A stretch of 64,000 bases of DNA from Alkalibacterium pelagium. GTDB taxonomy: Bacteria; Bacillota; Bacilli; Lactobacillales; Carnobacteriaceae_A. Each line of letters opens with the position of its first letter. Positions within the stretch are counted from its first letter, which is position 1. Below are positions 61,701 to 64,000 of the stretch, in pieces. The notes under the pieces were generated by a model. The model did not search any database. It was not told the DNA's origin and saw only the letters and a program-made list of their open reading frames with translations. Made by a program: the position numbers and the translations under genes. The stretch is taken from contig NZ_FNZU01000005.1 in assembly GCF_900109325.1 (NCBI RefSeq), forward strand, positions 62,001 to 126,000. Direction: 5' to 3'.

Positions 61701-64000
61701 CCGTCAGGACCGACGCCGTCGCTGTCCTGAGCGCCTTGAGGCCAGTTATCTGTCGGGTCTGCCACATCGTCCCAGGTCCAGATTCCCCAGTCATCGTAGT
61801 CATTGTTGTCTCGTTTGTAGTTGATCCGGATCATATCCTTTTCAAGTAAAGGCTCATAAGGTGTCATGGCATATTCATGATCAAGCCATACCTGATTCAT
61901 CTCAGAAGTCAGAAGCCGCAGAGCGATATCTCCTGACAGGTTGTTCCCAGAGACGGAATTGATAAGGAAGCCGATCGACTGTGGATTCTCTGCCAGCTCA
62001 ATATCCATATACCAGCCGTAGTCGGTCTGAACAGCCTCTGTAAATGAGGTTGCCCCATTCGGCCATGCCCCTCTGTTTTCCGAAGGCTCTTTTACATCGT
62101 TCCATATCCAGAGCCCAAGAGTCTCGAGATCATCTGACGGAAGCGACGCAAAATGGATGCGAAAAAATCCTTCTTCCACCTCGGTTTCTTCTACCGGTTC
62201 ATCTGAATCATCCGGTGTTTCGATTTCTTCAGCAATCAGTGACCCGTTGTCCACTGTAAGAAGTGCTGTTCCGCCGTCTGCCATGGCTGGCAATGTAAAT
62301 GTGATGATCTGGCTGTCACCCGTCTCTTCAGCAGAGTACTGGCTGTCTGAATAATGATCCATCACGATGACATCGCTGCTGTCTACTTCCACAGAAATCA
62401 GCTGCTCCTCTTCTGACGTATTGAAGGCCAGAAAGACTGATTCATCTTCCAGGGCCCGTTCGACAATCATCCAGTCCTCGTCTTCTGAAGTCAGGAAAGT
62501 TTCCCTCGTTCCTCTGGAAAGCAGTTCGCTGAAGTCATTTCTAAATCCGATGACTTTCTGATAATGGTACAGGATATCATTATCATCAATCAAATCCCAG
62601 CCGAAGTCATAGCGGTTATCATACTGTGGCCAGTTTTCGTCTCCTGTCTGGCCAAGCTCTTCCCCGTAGTAAATGACCGGCTGCCCTTTCGAGGTCATCT
62701 GAAGTGAGGCGGCCAGCTTGAGTTTCCCTTCATCTCCTCCAAGAGAATACAGGAAGCCCTGTTCATCATGACTGCCTAAAAACTGTCCAAGAGTCGCATC
62801 ACTGGCTAAAACATTATTTCGATTGACTAAATGAGTACTCGCCCGCTCTATGCGTCCGTTGACGAAGTCCGCCGCATAGCTTTTGAAATTGAAATCCAGC
62901 AGACTGTCCATCATCCCTGCATTCAGGTAACCCTGATCGTTCTGGTAATTTGCTCCCCAGGATTCTCCGATCAGCTTGAACGCCGGATCTCTTTCAATGA
63001 GTTCATTTTTAAAGTGCTGCCAGGTCGTATCGTCGACGTGTTTAACTGTGTCGACCCGGAAACTCGCGATCGCATTGCCCGCCGCTGTTGTGGAGCGGTC
63101 GATCCAGTCTGCCTGCCAGGCTACCAGCTGCTCTCTGACGGCCGCTTCTTCTGTTAGAAAATCCGGCAGACCCGCCAGTTCCATATTCAGATCCGTGCTG
63201 CCGCCTTGTTCTCTGATCATCCCGTCAAAGCGTGCCCGGTCTTCGTCCGTCGGATAGCCTGCCGGTGGATCGTCCACCCCGTTGTCAGGATGCAGACCAT
63301 AGCCGGCATGGTTCAGTACCACATCGACCATAATAGCGATCCCTTTATCCGCTGCCTGATCGATCAGGTCATGAAAAGCTTCAAGCGTTCCAAGGTGCGG
63401 ATTCAATTCTTCGAAATCCTTTGCCCAGTAGCCATGGTAGCCATAGTAGCTGCCGTCATCACTGCTGTATTCGACATCATGGCCCACATTTTCAACGATC
63501 GGTGTGATCCAGATGGTCGACACACCCAAGTTTTCCAGGTAATCAAGGTTCTCCGTTACCCCTTTGAAATCCCCTCCCTGATAAGTGCCTCGAGGATTGT
63601 CTGCCTGACTGTAATCAATGCCGTACGGGTCATTATTAGTCGGATCCCCGTCAGCAAAGCGGTCGGTAAGCATGAAGTAGATGATTTCCTCATCCCAGTC
63701 CCGCTCACCTTCTGCCTTGTTCCGCTCACTGATCGTCACGTCAGTCTGCGCAGCATAGCGTCCGTTATTTTCGTCCCAGACACTGACGGTTATTGGGTAT
63801 GTACCCGGCTGGATCGTGTGATCAGCTGAAAGGGTCACCCGGTTCAGTTCAGGAGAAATACTCAGATCAGACGGTCCCCCGATCGATGAGACATCCGCTG
63901 ATATGCGTGAAACTTCAAGGTCAGACTGGTTATCGATAGTAACGTCCAGGAGTCCGTGTTCGTTGTAGCTGAATGCCCGGCTGACTGAAGCAGACACGCT
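58736..64000 (-). CDS. Cell-wall-anchored amylopullulanase with two GH13 domains, 5' end outside window
   Basis: At least 1754 residues; the N-terminus lies beyond the right edge. Visible order (numbering from the GTG at 63997): an Ig-like end, an alpha-amylase GH13 domain (about 100-480; D316 in SFRVDTVKH, E345 in IGESWG, D411 in GSHDEQG), two CBM41-like starch-binding modules (about 610-830; GLWIWNDV and GIWTWDDV), and a CBM48-like module (about 930-1020). A pullulanase GH13 domain follows (about 1060-1480; YNWGYDP, GFRFDMMGDHD, IGEGWR, AAHDNLTLHD), then a very acidic Gly/Asp/Glu/Ser linker and a sorting signal: LPSTA near 1722, a membrane segment and KKKK. Both active sites look complete, so it should cut alpha-1,4 and alpha-1,6 bonds of starch or pullulan outside the cell. 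The sorting motif ends in Ala instead of Gly. Confidence 0.93.
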   Translation of the reverse strand, partial: SVSASVSRAFSYNEHGLLDVTIDNQSDLEVSRISADVSSIGGPSDLSISPELNRVTLSADHTIQPGTYPITVSVWDENNGRYAAQTDVTISERNKAEGERDWDEEIIYFMLTDRFADGDPTNNDPYGIDYSQADNPRGTYQGGDFKGVTENLDYLENLGVSTIWITPIVENVGHDVEYSSDDGSYYGYHGYWAKDFEELNPHLGTLEAFHDLIDQAADKGIAIMVDVVLNHAGYGLHPDNGVDDPPAGYPTDEDRARFDGMIREQGGSTDLNMELAGLPDFLTEEAAVREQLVAWQADWIDRSTTAAGNAIASFRVDTVKHVDDTTWQHFKNELIERDPAFKLIGESWGANYQNDQGYLNAGMMDSLLDFNFKSYAADFVNGRIERASTHLVNRNNVLASDATLGQFLGSHDEQGFLYSLGGDEGKLKLAASLQMTSKGQPVIYYGEELGQTGDENWPQYDNRYDFGWDLIDDNDILYHYQKVIGFRNDFSELLSRGTRETFLTSEDEDWMIVERALEDESVFLAFNTSEEEQLISVEVDSSDVIVMDHYSDSQYSAEETGDSQIITFTLPAMADGGTALLTVDNGSLIAEEIETPDDSDEPVEETEVEEGFFRIHFASLPSDDLETLGLWIWNDVKEPSENRGAWPNGATSFTEAVQTDYGWYMDIELAENPQSIGFLINSVSGNNLSGDIALRLLTSEMNQVWLDHEYAMTPYEPLLEKDMIRINYKRDNNDYDDWGIWTWDDVADPTDNWPQGAQDSDGVGPDGTYFNLALAEEAGQIGFLFLNKADGSQTRDYTFSNLSAHSQLFMREGDETIYTNPYYVSEAGMIRAELISETEIEVFFHSTEGLEEANLLEAIQLTDAEGRGVKFDAAINHERRVVSLTGDFSVERAPYTVTFDETEAEARMGWRLKDALYAYDGELGLTFNEFGTADLKVWSPSADAVTVVLYDKDDQTVVVRDDIEMTAEESGVWRVVLDEATTGLADVTGYFYHFAIERNGETVLALDPYARSMAAWNSGDPDNYVGKAAIVNPGDIGPELDYAQIDGYDKREDAIIYEIHVRDFTSDPSIEDELTSQFGTFSAFIEKLDYIESLGVTHVQLLPVMSYFFANEFENGERMMEYGSTQTNYNWGYDPQSYFSLTGMYSENPEDPARRIEEFKNLIDAIHSRGMGVILDVVYNHTAREHIFEDLEPNYYHFMDADGTSRTSFGGGRLGTTHEMARRILVDSITYWVEEYKVDGFRFDMMGDHDAESIQMAFDEAQKLNPNILMIGEGWRTFVGDEGYEDVMPADQDWMQHTQAVGSFSDDFRNELKSGFGSEGEPRFITGGARSIQRIFDNLTANPHNFTATDPGDVVPYIAAHDNLTLHDVIAQSIQKDPEYHQEEIHQRIRLGNLMVLTSQGTPFVHAGQEYGRTKQYRDPDFIEPVANDQVPYKSTFMTDEDGNPFLYPYFIHDSYDSTDAVNRFEWDKVTDTDAYPINTQTQAYTSGLIALRRSTDAFSKGTMEDIADMVSLVDAPEIEDEDLVIAYRAEDSNGDRYYIFVNADDSVRTLTLDSDLTEGHVLVDSQQAGTRAITRPEGITVEQFGVTLAPLTASVVLLTDREIEPVEENDEDGDEGTDSGSGEQPDGETEPGTDQGSDGDDPVEGGEESADLERDDEGDGQSADGTDPSEDTGGGQDSGESLVDGDQENSDGPLDGPDGEETTEAEGDSSKSQTGNQNGERLPSTATMLWTVGAVGLVSLLTGVAVRQVKKKK

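Overview
The window is a chromosomal segment of a low-GC Gram-positive bacterium. Lactobacillales fits best, and a halotolerant or alkaliphilic Carnobacteriaceae (Alkalibacterium/Marinilactibacillus-like) is my inference. The basis is the many PTS systems, the D-lactate dehydrogenase, LicT/RAT antitermination, strong AGGAGG ribosome-binding sites, frequent TTG/GTG starts and very acidic secreted proteins. No rRNA, tRNA, IS element, CRISPR array or replication origin was seen.

1-12.7 kb: an AT-rich defence island on the minus strand, read hsdM-hsdS-hsdR (complete type I restriction-modification) and then two more genes: a 932-residue protein I do not recognise and, coupled to it by TAAATG, a very long DEAH helicase cut by the window edge. 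The two-gene tail resembles the layout of Druantia type III (DruH-DruE) but is not proven to be that. It is the best candidate for an under-described system here.

12.7-19.7 kb: an aldo/keto reductase under a MerR-type promoter (19-bp spacer with a dyad); a beta-glucoside operon licT-bglP-bglA with two LicT RAT/terminator switches; and D-lactate dehydrogenase.

19.8-32.6 kb: a complete de novo purine operon on the minus strand, purC-S-Q-L-F-M-N-H, a hairpin, then purD-E-K-B. Compared with Bacillus (EKBCSQLFMNHD) the EKB block sits at the end.

32.6-39.3 kb: a ferredoxin-reductase-like flavoprotein under a perfect Fur-like palindrome, glucuronate isomerase, an XRE regulator, an amino-acid ABC importer with a fused binding protein-permease, a tandem array of 51/52-bp dyad repeats, and a small MORN-like protein.

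39.4-48.3 kb: a gluconate operon (gnd-gntP-gntK), two RpiR regulators, and a maltose route made of a PTS EIICB and a GH4 6-phospho-alpha-glucosidase, with paired operators and cre-like sites.

48.3-64 kb: a zinc alcohol dehydrogenase, a second 51-bp repeat family, an amino-acid ABC importer, and a starch/maltose block: a cell-wall amylopullulanase (cut by the window end), a third repeat array, a GH13 alpha-glucosidase, ROK glucokinase, a PTS EIICBA, and an EEP-family protein that is probably the maltose-6'-phosphate phosphatase MapP. In the inferred scheme, starch is cut outside the cell, maltose enters through a PTS as maltose-6'-P, and either GH4 cleaves it or MapP plus the GH13 enzyme and glucokinase process it.
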